A DNA stretch of 64,000 nt from NCBI RefSeq assembly GCF_019802255.1, contig NZ_JAHYSS010000006.1:310001-374000 (forward strand), written 5' to 3'. Position 1 is the first letter of the stretch; each line of letters opens with the position of its first letter. The notes under the pieces are model-generated. The model did not search any database and was not told where the DNA came from. It saw only the letters and a list, made by a program, of their open reading frames with translations. Origin of the DNA: Pedobacter polysacchareus. GTDB taxonomy: Bacteria; Bacteroidota; Bacteroidia; Sphingobacteriales; Sphingobacteriaceae. Of the stretch, positions 51,858 through 59,756 are shown piece after piece. Made by a program: the position numbers and the translations under genes.

Positions 51858-52791
51858 CTGCGGTCAGTGGTTTTACATAAAAATCCTTAACGCACATAAA
51901 AGATTTGGCTCTCAAGCGCTCTCTGGGATCTATGGAAGAAGAGACAATAATGACATCCACAAAGATCTGATGTTCTTCCATCATCTGCAGAAATTTCCAT
52001 CCATCGATTTCCGGCATGTGCAGGTCCAGCAGGATCAAATCAGGTTTATGCTCTTTAATGTATCCTAAAGCAATTTCTGGATGGTTAAATAAGGCTATTT
52101 TTTTCTCATGATACTGTTTCCGGATCAGCATTTGGTGCAGTCTGTTGGTGATTACATCATCATCTACGAGTACAATATGGTTGGTATCTGTCTTTTCTGT
52201 CAGCTCTGCAAAAAGGTCTTCATCCTCCTGTTTGTGCATCATGGAATTGAGCATTTTAATGATTCCATCCAGCTTTACGGCCTGCAGGTTAATGTCATTC
52301 AGCAACTGATTGATTTTAGCAACTTCAAAGCTCTCCAACTGCTGGTAATTGGTTAGGGTAGAAAGGCTAAGAATATTGGTGATCGGTGCCCTCAATTCAT
52401 GGGAGGTGAGGTGAGAATATTCTCCAAGCATTTTTAAAGAACCGGAACGATCGTTATCATTGACCAGCGTACATAATACCTGGTCTACCGCCCCTGCTTT
52501 AAACAAAGGGGTAAAAATAATCTGAAGAAACAGATCGTTGGTATGCTCAATTCCAAATCGCTGTACAATGCTGAAACTTTGTCCGCCGAAACACCTGATC
52601 AGCAAACTTTGAAAATTCTTTCTGTATTTCTGTGTAATGATTTCCACAGCTGAGTCCCCAATTGAGGGAGATTTTAGCAGAAAGCCATCCAGGTAATCCT
52701 GTGCTTCCATTTTAAAAGACACCAGCTGGTAATTTTTATCTATGGTAAAAAACGAGCAGTCTGCAGCTTCGCAAATCCTTCTAATTGGCAT
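51829..52791 (-). CDS. HisKA-REC protein lacking the histidine kinase ATPase domain
   Basis: The 320-residue cytoplasmic protein has a PAS-like N-terminal part (about 1-115), a HisKA helical hairpin (about 120-190) with phosphoacceptor His131 in HLTSHELRAPITNIL, and then directly a receiver domain (about 204-320) with acidic VDDDV, phospho-Asp256 in ILLDLHMPEIDGW and Lys307 in FYVKPLT. No HATPase_c N, G1 or G2 box exists between them. It therefore cannot autophosphorylate by itself. It could dimerise through HisKA and pass phosphate between His131 and Asp256, or be served by another kinase in trans. A deletion derivative of a hybrid kinase is the alternative. Confidence 0.82.
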   Translation of the reverse strand: MPIRRICEAADCSFFTIDKNYQLVSFKMEAQDYLDGFLLKSPSIGDSAVEIITQKYRKNFQSLLIRCFGGQSFSIVQRFGIEHTNDLFLQIIFTPLFKAGAVDQVLCTLVNDNDRSGSLKMLGEYSHLTSHELRAPITNILSLSTLTNYQQLESFEVAKINQLLNDINLQAVKLDGIIKMLNSMMHKQEDEDLFAELTEKTDTNHIVLVDDDVITNRLHQMLIRKQYHEKKIALFNHPEIALGYIKEHKPDLILLDLHMPEIDGWKFLQMMEEHQIFVDVIIVSSSIDPRERLRAKSFMCVKDFYVKPLTAEKVKQLLED

Positions 52792-52966
52792 ATTTTAAGT
52801 CTTTTAACGCACTTAATGAGTATAAACAGCCTATAAATACTTTCCTCTTGGTTTTCATTTATTAGCCTTAGCATTAACACAATTGAATTCTGTTTAGGAT
52901 AAACGGGTACATAAACAGATTATGGAGTCATAATTGCCTTATTTATCAAACAATTAACTCATTTGT

Positions 52967-52984
52967 AATCAACGCAAATCAACG
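52967..52984. promoter_or_regulatory. Direct repeat AATCAACG x2 upstream of the XRE gene
   Basis: Two AATCAACG copies (52967-52974 and 52977-52984) are spaced exactly 10 bp, one helical turn, 16 bases before the start. This is a plausible autoregulatory site. Confidence 0.4.
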
Positions 52985-52999
52985 AAATATATATTAGTT

Positions 53000-53353
53000 A
53001 TGCAAGAAATTCTATCAAAGAAGGATATTGGGGACAGGATTAAGGACTTGAGGGCTAAAAACGGTCATTCCCAGTCATTAATTGCGGAAGTTCTTAATTT
53101 ATCAAGAAGTAATTATTCTCAAATAGAACTTGGAAATCAGTATCCTACCTTTCATACGCTACATAAACTGGCCAGGTATTATGGCAAGACCTACCATTGG
53201 CTAATTCATGGTGAAGAGGAGGAGCATTCAGCAGCAGGCTGTGAGACAGCAAACCAGATCATTCAGGAACTGGAGCAGGCCTTAAAGCAATTCAGCAGTA
53301 CAGTAGATAAGTTAGCAAAGGAATTGGAAGTCCTGAAGGAGAAAGTCCACTAA
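53000..53353 (+). CDS. XRE-family helix-turn-helix regulator
   Basis: The 117-residue protein has an N-terminal HTH_3 domain (about residues 8-66): GDRIKDLRAKNGHSQSLIAE, LNLSRSNYSQIELGNQYPT, LHKLARYYGKTYHWLIHGE. A C-terminal helical, coiled-coil-like tail of about 40 residues follows (IIQELEQALKQFSSTVDKL), probably for oligomerisation. It is monocistronic, ended by a bidirectional terminator. No toxin or phage gene adjoins it; the target is unknown. Confidence 0.88.
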   Translation: MQEILSKKDIGDRIKDLRAKNGHSQSLIAEVLNLSRSNYSQIELGNQYPTFHTLHKLARYYGKTYHWLIHGEEEEHSAAGCETANQIIQELEQALKQFSSTVDKLAKELEVLKEKVH

Positions 53354-53372
53354 AATAATCATTAAACAAACA

Positions 53373-53407
53373 AAAAAGGGCCATCACATTACGTCATGGC
53401 CCTTTTT
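53373..53407. terminator. Bidirectional terminator between XRE gene and rpmA
   Basis: AAAAAGGGCCAT pairs perfectly with ATGGCCCTTTTT (12 bp) around an 11-base loop between convergent genes. Confidence 0.9.
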
Positions 53408-53420
53408 AAATATTGTTCTA

Positions 53421-53804
53421 CTATTCTGCTTTTGCAGCAGCTTTCTTAGCAGGTGCTTTTTTAGCTGGAGCAGCTTCTTCCGTTGCAGGAGCGGCTACTT
53501 TTTCAGCTTTAGCAACTGGTGCTACTACTTCTTCTTCAGTAATTACTACTGGAAAAGGCAGGATAGAAACATAAGATTTGTTGTCTTGTTTCTTTTTGAA
53601 GATTACAGTACCATCAACTAAAGCGAATAAAGTATGGTCTTTACCAATACCTACTCCTTTATCTGGATGGTGTTTTGTACCGCGTTGGCGTACGATGATG
53701 TTTCCAGAGATTGCTACCTGTCCACCAAAGATTTTGATACCAAGGCGTTTACTATGCGATTCACGTCCGTTTCTCGAACTACCGGCTCCTTTTTTGTGTG
53801 CCAT
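53421..53804 (-). CDS. rpmA: 50S ribosomal protein L27 with extended Lys/Ala-rich tail
   Basis: Residues 1-85 are a standard L27 (MAHKKGAGSSRNGRESHSKR, FGGQVAISGNIIVRQRGTKH, DHTLFALVDGTVIFKKK). The protein then continues for about 40 residues with an Ala/Pro/Lys/Glu-rich tail (KKAPAKKAAAKAE) not found in the usual 85-residue L27. The N-terminus reaches the peptidyl-transferase centre in known ribosomes; the tail would lie at the other end of the protein. It is 57 bases downstream of rplU in the standard L21-L27 operon. Confidence 0.96.
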   Translation of the reverse strand: MAHKKGAGSSRNGRESHSKRLGIKIFGGQVAISGNIIVRQRGTKHHPDKGVGIGKDHTLFALVDGTVIFKKKQDNKSYVSILPFPVVITEEEVVAPVAKAEKVAAPATEEAAPAKKAPAKKAAAKAE

Positions 53805-53861
53805 GATTTATATTTTATGAACTACCTGATGATCTGGTAACTCGTTTTGTTTAACAATTAA

Positions 53862-54173
53862 TTATAAACTGATACCAGAGATCTGGATTTTAGTGAAGTA
53901 CTGGCGGTGACCATTTTTCTTTTTGTAACCTTTTCTACGTTTCTTTTTGAAAACGATTACTTTATCACCTTTTAAATGAGACACGATCTTAGCTGAAACC
54001 GAAGCGCCTTTCAAAGTAGGAGCACCTACAAGAATTTTACCATCTTCTTCAACCAACAATACATTGTCAAATTCAATACTAGCGCCTTCATCTCCTTGCA
54101 AACGGTGTACAAAAAGGTGCTGGTCTTTTGCAACTTTGAATTGCTGTCCTGCTATATTTACTATTGCGTACAT
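53862..54173 (-). CDS. rplU: 50S ribosomal protein L21
   Basis: The 103-residue length and motifs are standard: MYAIVNIAGQQFKVAKDQ, FDNVLLVEEDGKILVGAPTL, and the basic FKKKRRKGYKKKNGHRQ. It binds 23S rRNA in the large subunit. It is first of the L21-L27 operon. A TATATTTG box sits 58-65 bases upstream. Confidence 0.98.
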   Translation of the reverse strand: MYAIVNIAGQQFKVAKDQHLFVHRLQGDEGASIEFDNVLLVEEDGKILVGAPTLKGASVSAKIVSHLKGDKVIVFKKKRRKGYKKKNGHRQYFTKIQISGISL

Positions 54174-54230
54174 TGTTAAATAATTATTATTTTAAACTGT
54201 TTATTTTTTTTATCGAGGTGCAAATATAGA

Positions 54231-54238
54231 ATTAATTA
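54231..54238 (-). promoter_or_regulatory. -7 promoter box of rplU-rpmA
   Basis: TATATTTG on the minus strand matches TAnnTTTG exactly and is followed by CACC. Confidence 0.6.
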
Positions 54239-54257
54239 TTTTAAATCCATAACAGAT

Positions 54258-54770
54258 TTACTTTTTCTTTCCATACCTTTCTTCTGCGTCATTGATACTC
54301 TGTGACACAAGGGTTTTCATTTGCTCTGCCAGCCCTTTTAATTTAGGGATTTCATTGTAATCCGTCAGGTAAATCACCTTTTTAGATTTTTTCTTGTAAT
54401 TGAATGTAATCTCATAGCGCAATGCCTTATTAGAATCCAGGTTGGTTCCCTGGTTGGCAATTACATCCGGAAAATTCCAAAAACCAATCTCCGCAGCTTT
54501 ACTGTGTAAATAAAGCATGTCATTGTGACGAAGCTTTACATTTGTTTTGATCACTGAGTCTCTCCCATCTACATACTGATAATCCCCTGTTTCGGAATTA
54601 TAAGTGTTCTCCAGATTATTGCCTACGCCCCATTTGTATTCAATAGATTTGAATTCAGTAGATTTAAAAGGCGCATTACGAAACATTGGCGTATAATAGA
54701 TGACACAATAGGCCAGGAAAGGGACGACAATGGTGAATAATAGGAAGATTTTCTTCGCGTTTGTACTCAT
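54258..54770 (-). CDS. Membrane-anchored protein of unknown function
   Basis: The 170-residue protein has one N-terminal hydrophobic span (KKIFLLFTIVVPFLAYCVIYY) that is either an anchor or an uncleaved signal. The rest is soluble and mixed (YKWGVGNNLENTYNSETGDY, AAEIGFWNFPDVI), ending in a basic tail. I recognise no family. It starts 34 bases after the symporter stop on the same strand, so the two are probably cotranscribed. Confidence 0.72.
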   Translation of the reverse strand: MSTNAKKIFLLFTIVVPFLAYCVIYYTPMFRNAPFKSTEFKSIEYKWGVGNNLENTYNSETGDYQYVDGRDSVIKTNVKLRHNDMLYLHSKAAEIGFWNFPDVIANQGTNLDSNKALRYEITFNYKKKSKKVIYLTDYNEIPKLKGLAEQMKTLVSQSINDAEERYGKKK

Positions 54771-54803
54771 GTTATATATGGTAATTATTGATGTGTTTAT
54801 AAA

Positions 54804-56189
54804 TTAGTCGAGGGGCTCAGTAAGCTCACCTTCCCATTTGCTGACTACGGCTGTGGCGATACTATTTCCAACTACGTTAGTTGCAGATCTACCCATATCC
54901 AATAATGGATCGATACCGATCAATAAAGCCAATCCTGCTTCCGGAATGTTAAAGGTGGCAATTGTTCCTGCAATCACGACCAAAGAGGCTCTAGGCACGC
55001 CCGCTATCCCTTTACTGGTCAGCATCAGAATCAATAGCATCGTAATCTGCTGCTCAAAAGACAAATGAATGCCATAAGATTGTGCAATAAACAAAGAAGC
55101 AAAAGTCATATACAGCATTGATCCATCCAGGTTAAAGGAATAACCCAACGGCAATACAAAACTTACAATTTTATCTTTACAGCCAAAACGTTCCAGCTGA
55201 AGCATGGTTTTAGGATAGGCAGCTTCACTGCTGGCGGTACTAAAAGCAAGCAATACTGGTTCTTTCATTCTGTTCATCAGGTTAAATACCCTACCTTTAA
55301 GAATGGTCCAGCCGATCAAAATCAAGACCACCCATAGCAGGAACATACTGCCATAAAATTCTCCGATGAATATAGCGTAGGTAGACAATACACTTAAACC
55401 TTGCTTAGCCACAATCGCAGCCATGGCACCAAATACAGCGAATGGCGCAAAATTCATCACATAACCGGTTACTTTAAGGATCACATGTGCGACCGCGTCG
55501 AAGAATTTAATGATGATCTGACCTTTCTCTCCTATAGCAGCTGTTGCTACCCCGAAGAACAGGGAGAACACCACAATTTGCAGGATTTCATTGGTTGCCA
55601 TCGCCTCTGTCATACTTTTAGGGACAATGTGCGAGATGAAATCTTTCATGGAAAGTGCGACTTTATGAATCCCGGTATCCGCATTTGCAGGAGGTAAAGG
55701 TAAATTCATCGCCAACCCTGGTTCAAAAATATTGACCATGATCATTCCGAGAATCAGTGATAATAAAGACGCGCTCATGAACCATAACATGGTTTTACCC
55801 CCAATACGGCCTACCGCTTTAATGTCACCCACTTTTGCTACGCCAACCACCAGGGTAGAGAAAACAAGGGGGGCAACGATCATTTTGATCAGTCTCAAAA
55901 AGATATCACTTAGTAAAGTCAGTGGCTCTAATGCCTTCTCTCTCACTTTTTCCGCTTCTGCTCTTGCTTTAGTAGCGACTACCTTTTGCGTTTTCAGTTC
56001 TGCATATTGCTGTACAGTTGTGTCTTTAACGCTGAGCAATTTTACTTCAACATTTTTGAGCTGAGTTTCTGATTTGGCAATGTTTTCATTGTAATCTTTA
56101 AATGAAGAGACATTTAAATAATATCCTAATCCAACACCTAATACCAAGGCTAGAAAAATGAAAAATGTTAACTTATTATTTTTTGACAT
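54804..56189 (-). CDS. Dicarboxylate/amino acid:cation symporter (DAACS family)
   Basis: The 461-residue membrane protein has the DAACS/GltP architecture: helical-hairpin motif STASSEAAYPKTML (usually a Ser-rich SSSAATLP), GYSFNLDGSMLYMTFASLFI (usually NMDGT) and LIGIDPLLDMGRSATNVVGN with the substrate-binding Asp-Asn region. It takes up C4-dicarboxylates, glutamate or aspartate with Na+ or H+. A stretch of about 60 mainly charged residues (30-90) between the first span and the next forms a likely coiled coil absent from well-known members. The variant hairpin motifs leave the substrate open. Confidence 0.9.
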   Translation of the reverse strand: MSKNNKLTFFIFLALVLGVGLGYYLNVSSFKDYNENIAKSETQLKNVEVKLLSVKDTTVQQYAELKTQKVVATKARAEAEKVREKALEPLTLLSDIFLRLIKMIVAPLVFSTLVVGVAKVGDIKAVGRIGGKTMLWFMSASLLSLILGMIMVNIFEPGLAMNLPLPPANADTGIHKVALSMKDFISHIVPKSMTEAMATNEILQIVVFSLFFGVATAAIGEKGQIIIKFFDAVAHVILKVTGYVMNFAPFAVFGAMAAIVAKQGLSVLSTYAIFIGEFYGSMFLLWVVLILIGWTILKGRVFNLMNRMKEPVLLAFSTASSEAAYPKTMLQLERFGCKDKIVSFVLPLGYSFNLDGSMLYMTFASLFIAQSYGIHLSFEQQITMLLILMLTSKGIAGVPRASLVVIAGTIATFNIPEAGLALLIGIDPLLDMGRSATNVVGNSIATAVVSKWEGELTEPLD

Positions 56190-56336
56190 ACTAACTTTTA
56201 AAGTATTTATACAGTTTGTAAAACTACAACAATTACTTTATTCTCTAAATAATATTACCAAAGCAACTAATTTTATACATTCAACTTGTAACAAAAAGCT
56301 ATATTTTTATCTAACCAAATAATAAAAAGACGCATA

Positions 56337-56834
56337 TTGAAAGAGAAAGACCTGTTATTTAAGCAAATCTTCGACACCAATTCCAAGAAAATATTCCATC
56401 TTTGTTACGGTTATACGGGCGATCAAGACGCTGCAAATGACCTGCTTCAGGAGACTTTTCTTAAGGTTTGGCAGAACCTGGACAAGTTCCGGAATAAGTC
56501 GCTGATCTCCACCTGGATTTATAGAATTGCAGTAAACACTTGCCTTACCTATTTGAGGTCGGAAAAGCGTCAGGCAAAAGACGAACTCACAGAAAACATC
56601 ATTGAGACCCGTCCAGAAGAGTTATCTGAAAAGAACGAGCAGGTCGCATTACTTTATAAATCGATCTCTCAACTGGAAGAAAACGACCGTTTAATCATTA
56701 CTATGGTATTGGATGAATTGCCATATCATGAGATTGCGGACATCTCAGGAATCAGCGAGGGGAACCTGAGGGTAAAAATCCACCGCATAAAATTAAAACT
56801 TACAGAATTATACAATCAGCATGCAAGAATTTGA
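56337..56834 (+). CDS. RNA polymerase sigma-70 factor, ECF type
   Basis: The 165-residue protein starts at a TTG (56337); no ATG is close upstream. Region 2 reads IFHLCYGYTGDQDAANDLLQ, then FLKVWQNLDKFRNKSLISTW. Region 4 reads IITMVLDELPYHEIADISG, then GNLRVKIHRIKLKL. It lacks region 3, as ECF factors do. It directs transcription of a stimulus-specific gene set. It overlaps the next gene, a membrane protein that probably controls it. A TTGTAAC at 56286-56292 could be part of an autoregulated promoter; this is weak. Confidence 0.9.
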   Translation: MKEKDLLFKQIFDTNSKKIFHLCYGYTGDQDAANDLLQETFLKVWQNLDKFRNKSLISTWIYRIAVNTCLTYLRSEKRQAKDELTENIIETRPEELSEKNEQVALLYKSISQLEENDRLIITMVLDELPYHEIADISGISEGNLRVKIHRIKLKLTELYNQHARI

Positions 56835-57420
56835 TCAGATACAATCGCTTTGGCAATCCCATACTGTAGCAGTTAAACTATCTTCAGATGAGATGCTGGC
56901 ACAGGCAAAAAAGGAAGTAAATTCCATACGCAGACGGTCGATCTTAAACATCGCAGGTATGGGCATTTCTTTTCTTGCTGTGGCAAGTTTATGGGTATTT
57001 TTTGATTTTCAATCCTGGACTACAGATGCCGGAATTGCAGTGGTGCTTCTGGCTATTGCCGCCTCTATATTTATGTTATATAAAGGTCACCTCTTAATTT
57101 CTAAAAATGATTTCACTACCCACCCGAATGAGTTTCTGAACCGATTGAAACAGTATCAGCTCAGCAGATTCAGCCTTTACCATCAGATGTACTGGATTTA
57201 TACCGCTGCCCTGAGTATTGGTTCGGCACTATACCTCATTGAAATCGTGACTTATATGCCACTGTGGGCACAGGTACTCATCGTTCTTTTCACTACGCTA
57301 TGGATGGTGTTTTGTTCCACACTCGTGAGAAAAGCAGTCATTAAAAAGGACAAAGAAAGAATTTCTTTATTAATTGAGAAGTTCGAACGTTTAGGAAATC
57401 AGTTTCAGGAACAGCCTTAA
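56821..57420 (+). CDS. Membrane protein, probable anti-sigma-type partner of the ECF factor
   Basis: The 199-residue protein overlaps the sigma gene by 14 bases. The N-terminal about 40 residues are cytoplasmic and helical (FDQIQSLWQSHTVAVKLSSD), followed by about four hydrophobic spans in two pairs (ILNIAGMGISFLAVASLWVF, AGIAVVLLAIAASIFML, YWIYTAALSIGSALYLIEIV, AQVLIVLFTTLWMVF) and a helical tail. No zinc-binding HxxxCxxC anti-sigma motif is seen. The pairing with the sigma gene is the main evidence for an inhibitory role. Confidence 0.75.
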   Translation: MQEFDQIQSLWQSHTVAVKLSSDEMLAQAKKEVNSIRRRSILNIAGMGISFLAVASLWVFFDFQSWTTDAGIAVVLLAIAASIFMLYKGHLLISKNDFTTHPNEFLNRLKQYQLSRFSLYHQMYWIYTAALSIGSALYLIEIVTYMPLWAQVLIVLFTTLWMVFCSTLVRKAVIKKDKERISLLIEKFERLGNQFQEQP

Positions 57421-57440
57421 CTGGCTTCAATTTAGCCAGG

Positions 57441-57472
57441 AAAAAAGGAGCTATTCAAATGGCTCCTTTTTT
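57441..57472 (+). terminator. Intrinsic terminator after the ECF sigma operon
   Basis: AAAAAAGGAGC pairs with GCTCCTTTTTT around a 10-base loop, and the T-run continues. Confidence 0.85.
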
Positions 57473-57553
57473 TTTAATTTAGCATAGCTTGTTTCATTTA
57501 CATTAGTTGAGCTTGGCTGAACTTGTCACTATTTCTGACAGACCTTTAAGTAT

Positions 57554-57605
57554 GCTCTAGCAGGGGGCTGCTAGGGCCTTGTAGGGCCTGCTCCCCTACC
57601 AGAGC
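57554..57605. repeat. GC-rich imperfect inverted repeat with internal direct repeat
   Basis: Outer arms GCTCTAGCAGGGG and CCCCTACCAGAGC pair at 11 of 13 positions. Inside are a small AGCAG-GGGG-CTGCT hairpin and the direct repeat TAGGGCCT twice. It stands out from the AT-rich surroundings and has no T-run. Confidence 0.5.
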
Positions 57606-57692
57606 TCAGCTAAAAACCTGCTACCTCTGTACATGAACCGAGGAGTGCCAAATGACATCATCAACTTCATCCCAGGAAAATTAAGACACAAA

Positions 57693-57723
57693 AAAAGTCA
57701 GCTCCATTACGAAGTTGACTTTT
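57693..57723 (-). terminator. Terminator-like hairpin downstream of the NTF2-like gene
   Basis: AAAAGTCAGCT pairs with AGTTGACTTTT (one G-U pair) around a 9-base loop. On the minus strand the stem is followed by a T-run (the A-run at 57690-57696). It lies about 100 bases beyond the stop of the 57829 gene. Confidence 0.65.
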
Positions 57724-57828
57724 CCTTTTATTAACTAACCCAAATTTAAATCATCCGAAATTATATCTGGATTTCCTACTCCAAATATAGATAGGAATCA
57801 AAATCCCTGATAAGCGAAAATCACCAAG

Positions 57829-58284
57829 TTAACTATTTTCGTTAAATCTATTCACTTGTGTAATTTCCCAAAGACCTTCATCTCCACGTTCAATGGTAAT
57901 GTAATTGCGTTGTACAAACAGGGGGAATTTAAGATCTACGCGTACTACAGTCAGCGTGTTACTGCTGGATACAATTTCATAGTCCGATTCGCAGTTCAGG
58001 TCTGTTTTACCAATTTTTTTATAAAATGAAACCAATTGCTGTTTGGAGTGCTTTCCTATTTTTTTTCCCAGGCATACACACACTTTTGCATTATCGCTCA
58101 ATATTAAATTAAGCAGTTTGGCATCCATGTGCGTGCTTGCATCAATGAATGCATTTACAACTGTAAGGGGTTTACTATTTACTGTTTTTTTGAGCAGTCG
58201 ATCATCATTATTCAGCGGGCGACTGGAGCCGAATGTGCTGCCGATAAAAAGCATCAGAAAGCACGTAAATAAAATCTTTTTCAT
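57829..58284 (-). CDS. Secreted NTF2-like (SnoaL-type fold) protein
   Basis: The 151-residue protein has a signal peptide (MKKILFTCFLMLFIGSTFGS). The mature part fits the NTF2-like cone fold: a long first helix (LTVVNAFIDASTHMDAKLLN), strand and helix pattern with KQQLVSFYKK, and a final sheet ending GDEGLWEITQVNRF. Two close cysteines (KVCVCLGKK) plus NCESD are present. Such proteins are often scaffolds or small enzymes and no substrate can be named. It is monocistronic, downstream of an AraC/VOC unit on the same strand. Confidence 0.7.
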   Translation of the reverse strand: MKKILFTCFLMLFIGSTFGSSRPLNNDDRLLKKTVNSKPLTVVNAFIDASTHMDAKLLNLILSDNAKVCVCLGKKIGKHSKQQLVSFYKKIGKTDLNCESDYEIVSSSNTLTVVRVDLKFPLFVQRNYITIERGDEGLWEITQVNRFNENS

Positions 58285-58368
58285 GAGCAGTTTTTTTTAT
58301 TAAAAATAACCCAATAGACTGATTACCAATGTGCTAAAAACACTTTTTAATAAAAACCGCAAGAAAAA

Positions 58369-59226
58369 CTAGCGATATTGACCGGGAGTGATGTGGAAAG
58401 AATTTCTAAAAAGCCGAATGAAAGAACTCGGGCATTCAAAACCTACGATATCTACAATTTCATTGACTGGATAGTCAGTATGTTTTAGAAAATATTTGGC
58501 CTGACGCAACCTGATGCTGGTCAGAAATTGATGCGGTGATTGATGATAGGCTTGTTTAAAAGTTCTCAGAAAATGGTTGACCGAAAGACAGGCAATCCTG
58601 GCGATCTCTTCTAAACAAATATTTTTATTATAGTTACTGATGATGTAATCTCTTGCGATACTCAGCCTTCTCAGAATTTCCGATTTGGTCGTATGGCTTA
58701 GAAATTTCAAAGAAGCTTCTCTGTTTACGACTTCCGCATCATAGAGGGCGTAATAATTAACCAGGCAATGTTCAAGATAAGTATTCAGTAATAAATTATC
58801 CGTATTCCCTTGTTCGACCTGCTTTTTCAGGTTCAGGAGGTTAAATTTCATATCTCCCTGCAGTGGATAAATGGCTTCAACAAAAACAGGAGCGATTCGT
58901 TGGTTGGCTTCAGGCTCATCTAATAAAAGCCCATCCTTTGCGGTTCTGGAATACTCAAAATCAATCACAAAATCAGGATCGAAAAGTACAGACATAGAAT
59001 CGACTTTCACCGAAGAATCAATTTTTCTGGAGTAGGCAGTATCCTGGTTCAAAAAGATAAAATTTCCTGAGTAAAGATTCAATTCCCGATTGGCAATTGT
59101 ATACGCTGCAGCCCCATTAAAGATCATCTGAATGGCATACTTCCCTGTTGTAAGCGGAGAATTTGCCTCATAAACAGATTCCATAATGACCTCATTCTTA
59201 TCGACCAATATTTTCTGAAACCTCAT
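58369..59226 (-). CDS. AraC-family transcriptional regulator
   Basis: The 285-residue protein has a cupin-like ligand or dimer domain (about 1-165: FQKILVDKNEVIMESVYEAN, GNFIFLNQDTAYSRKID) and a C-terminal double helix-turn-helix (about 180-285: ICLEEIARIACLSVNHFLRT, SPHQFLTSIRLRQAKYFLK, VNEIVDIVGFECPSSFIRLF, FHITPGQYR). It activates or represses genes in response to an unknown signal. It starts 11 bases after the VOC protein's stop, so both are cotranscribed and the VOC protein may make or bind its effector. Confidence 0.92.
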   Translation of the reverse strand: MRFQKILVDKNEVIMESVYEANSPLTTGKYAIQMIFNGAAAYTIANRELNLYSGNFIFLNQDTAYSRKIDSSVKVDSMSVLFDPDFVIDFEYSRTAKDGLLLDEPEANQRIAPVFVEAIYPLQGDMKFNLLNLKKQVEQGNTDNLLLNTYLEHCLVNYYALYDAEVVNREASLKFLSHTTKSEILRRLSIARDYIISNYNKNICLEEIARIACLSVNHFLRTFKQAYHQSPHQFLTSIRLRQAKYFLKHTDYPVNEIVDIVGFECPSSFIRLFRNSFHITPGQYR

Positions 59227-59237
59227 TTCCTTTTAAT

Positions 59238-59615
59238 TTAAGCATCTGTATAATCTCTTTCCTCTAATAACAAAATATGATTTCCTGAAGGATCAAAAAA
59301 CTCACATGAAAGTCCTTTTGTCCGGTACATTGGCATGGAGAACATCTCTATACCTTCCCTTTTGAGCTTGCAAAAATCCCGCAGGCAATCATCTGTATAA
59401 ATTACTGTAGGTTCAGTTTCAGGTTCAAAATGTTTCACCAGCATTAAACGATGGCCATTAAACATTTTCAGCACTGGACAATTTATCCCCGCAACCAACA
59501 AATCCTCCTCCTTTTTCAGATCCAGCTGCTCCATAAAAAAAGCAGTTGCTAATGAAATGTCTCTTACAAAAATGACCTGGTAATTTAACTCATCAGTCAT
59601 CATAGGAAATAGCAT
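59238..59615 (-). CDS. VOC-superfamily (glyoxalase/bleomycin-resistance-like) protein
   Basis: I place the start at 59615 (MLFPMMTDELNYQVIFVRDI), 125 residues, because the minus-strand -7 box TAAATTTG occupies 59647-59640 and would cover an ATG at 59642. The single VOC domain shows LNYQVIFVRDISLATAFFME, a middle VIYTDDCLRDFCKLKREG and the terminal FFDPSGNHILLLEERD. The first metal-ligand His is not in its usual place, so it may bind rather than convert a ligand. It leads a two-gene unit with the AraC regulator. Confidence 0.8.
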   Translation of the reverse strand: MLFPMMTDELNYQVIFVRDISLATAFFMEQLDLKKEEDLLVAGINCPVLKMFNGHRLMLVKHFEPETEPTVIYTDDCLRDFCKLKREGIEMFSMPMYRTKGLSCEFFDPSGNHILLLEERDYTDA

Positions 59616-59639
59616 GTTCGTTTTTAATAATTTATTCAA

Positions 59640-59756
59640 CAAATTTAAGCTTCGAAAATCATCATCTGTTCCCCCTTGAGGGGGTATATTTCTCCCATTG
59701 CAAAAAAATCACCCTTATGGGGGTATTTTTTAATTCTCTAACTATAAATATATTTA
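59640..59756. promoter_or_regulatory. Divergent promoter region with two GGGGGTAT dyads
   Basis: TAAATTTG (minus, 59647-59640) and TATATTTA (plus, 59749-59756) are the two -7 boxes. Between them lie CCCCCTTGAGGGGGTAT (59671-59687) and CCCTTATGGGGGTAT (59712-59726), whose GGGGGTAT elements are offset by 39 bp. Each dyad abuts the expected -33 of one promoter. A palindrome TGGTTTAAACCA (59760-59771) lies in the plus leader. Confidence 0.55.

Larger units (their letters stand above)
57421..57828. other. Intergenic region with two terminators and a GC-rich structured element
   Basis: The 408 bases between convergent genes hold no gene I can support. They contain the two terminators listed separately and, at 57554-57605, an unusual GC-rich imperfect inverted repeat. 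The remainder is ordinary. Confidence 0.6.
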
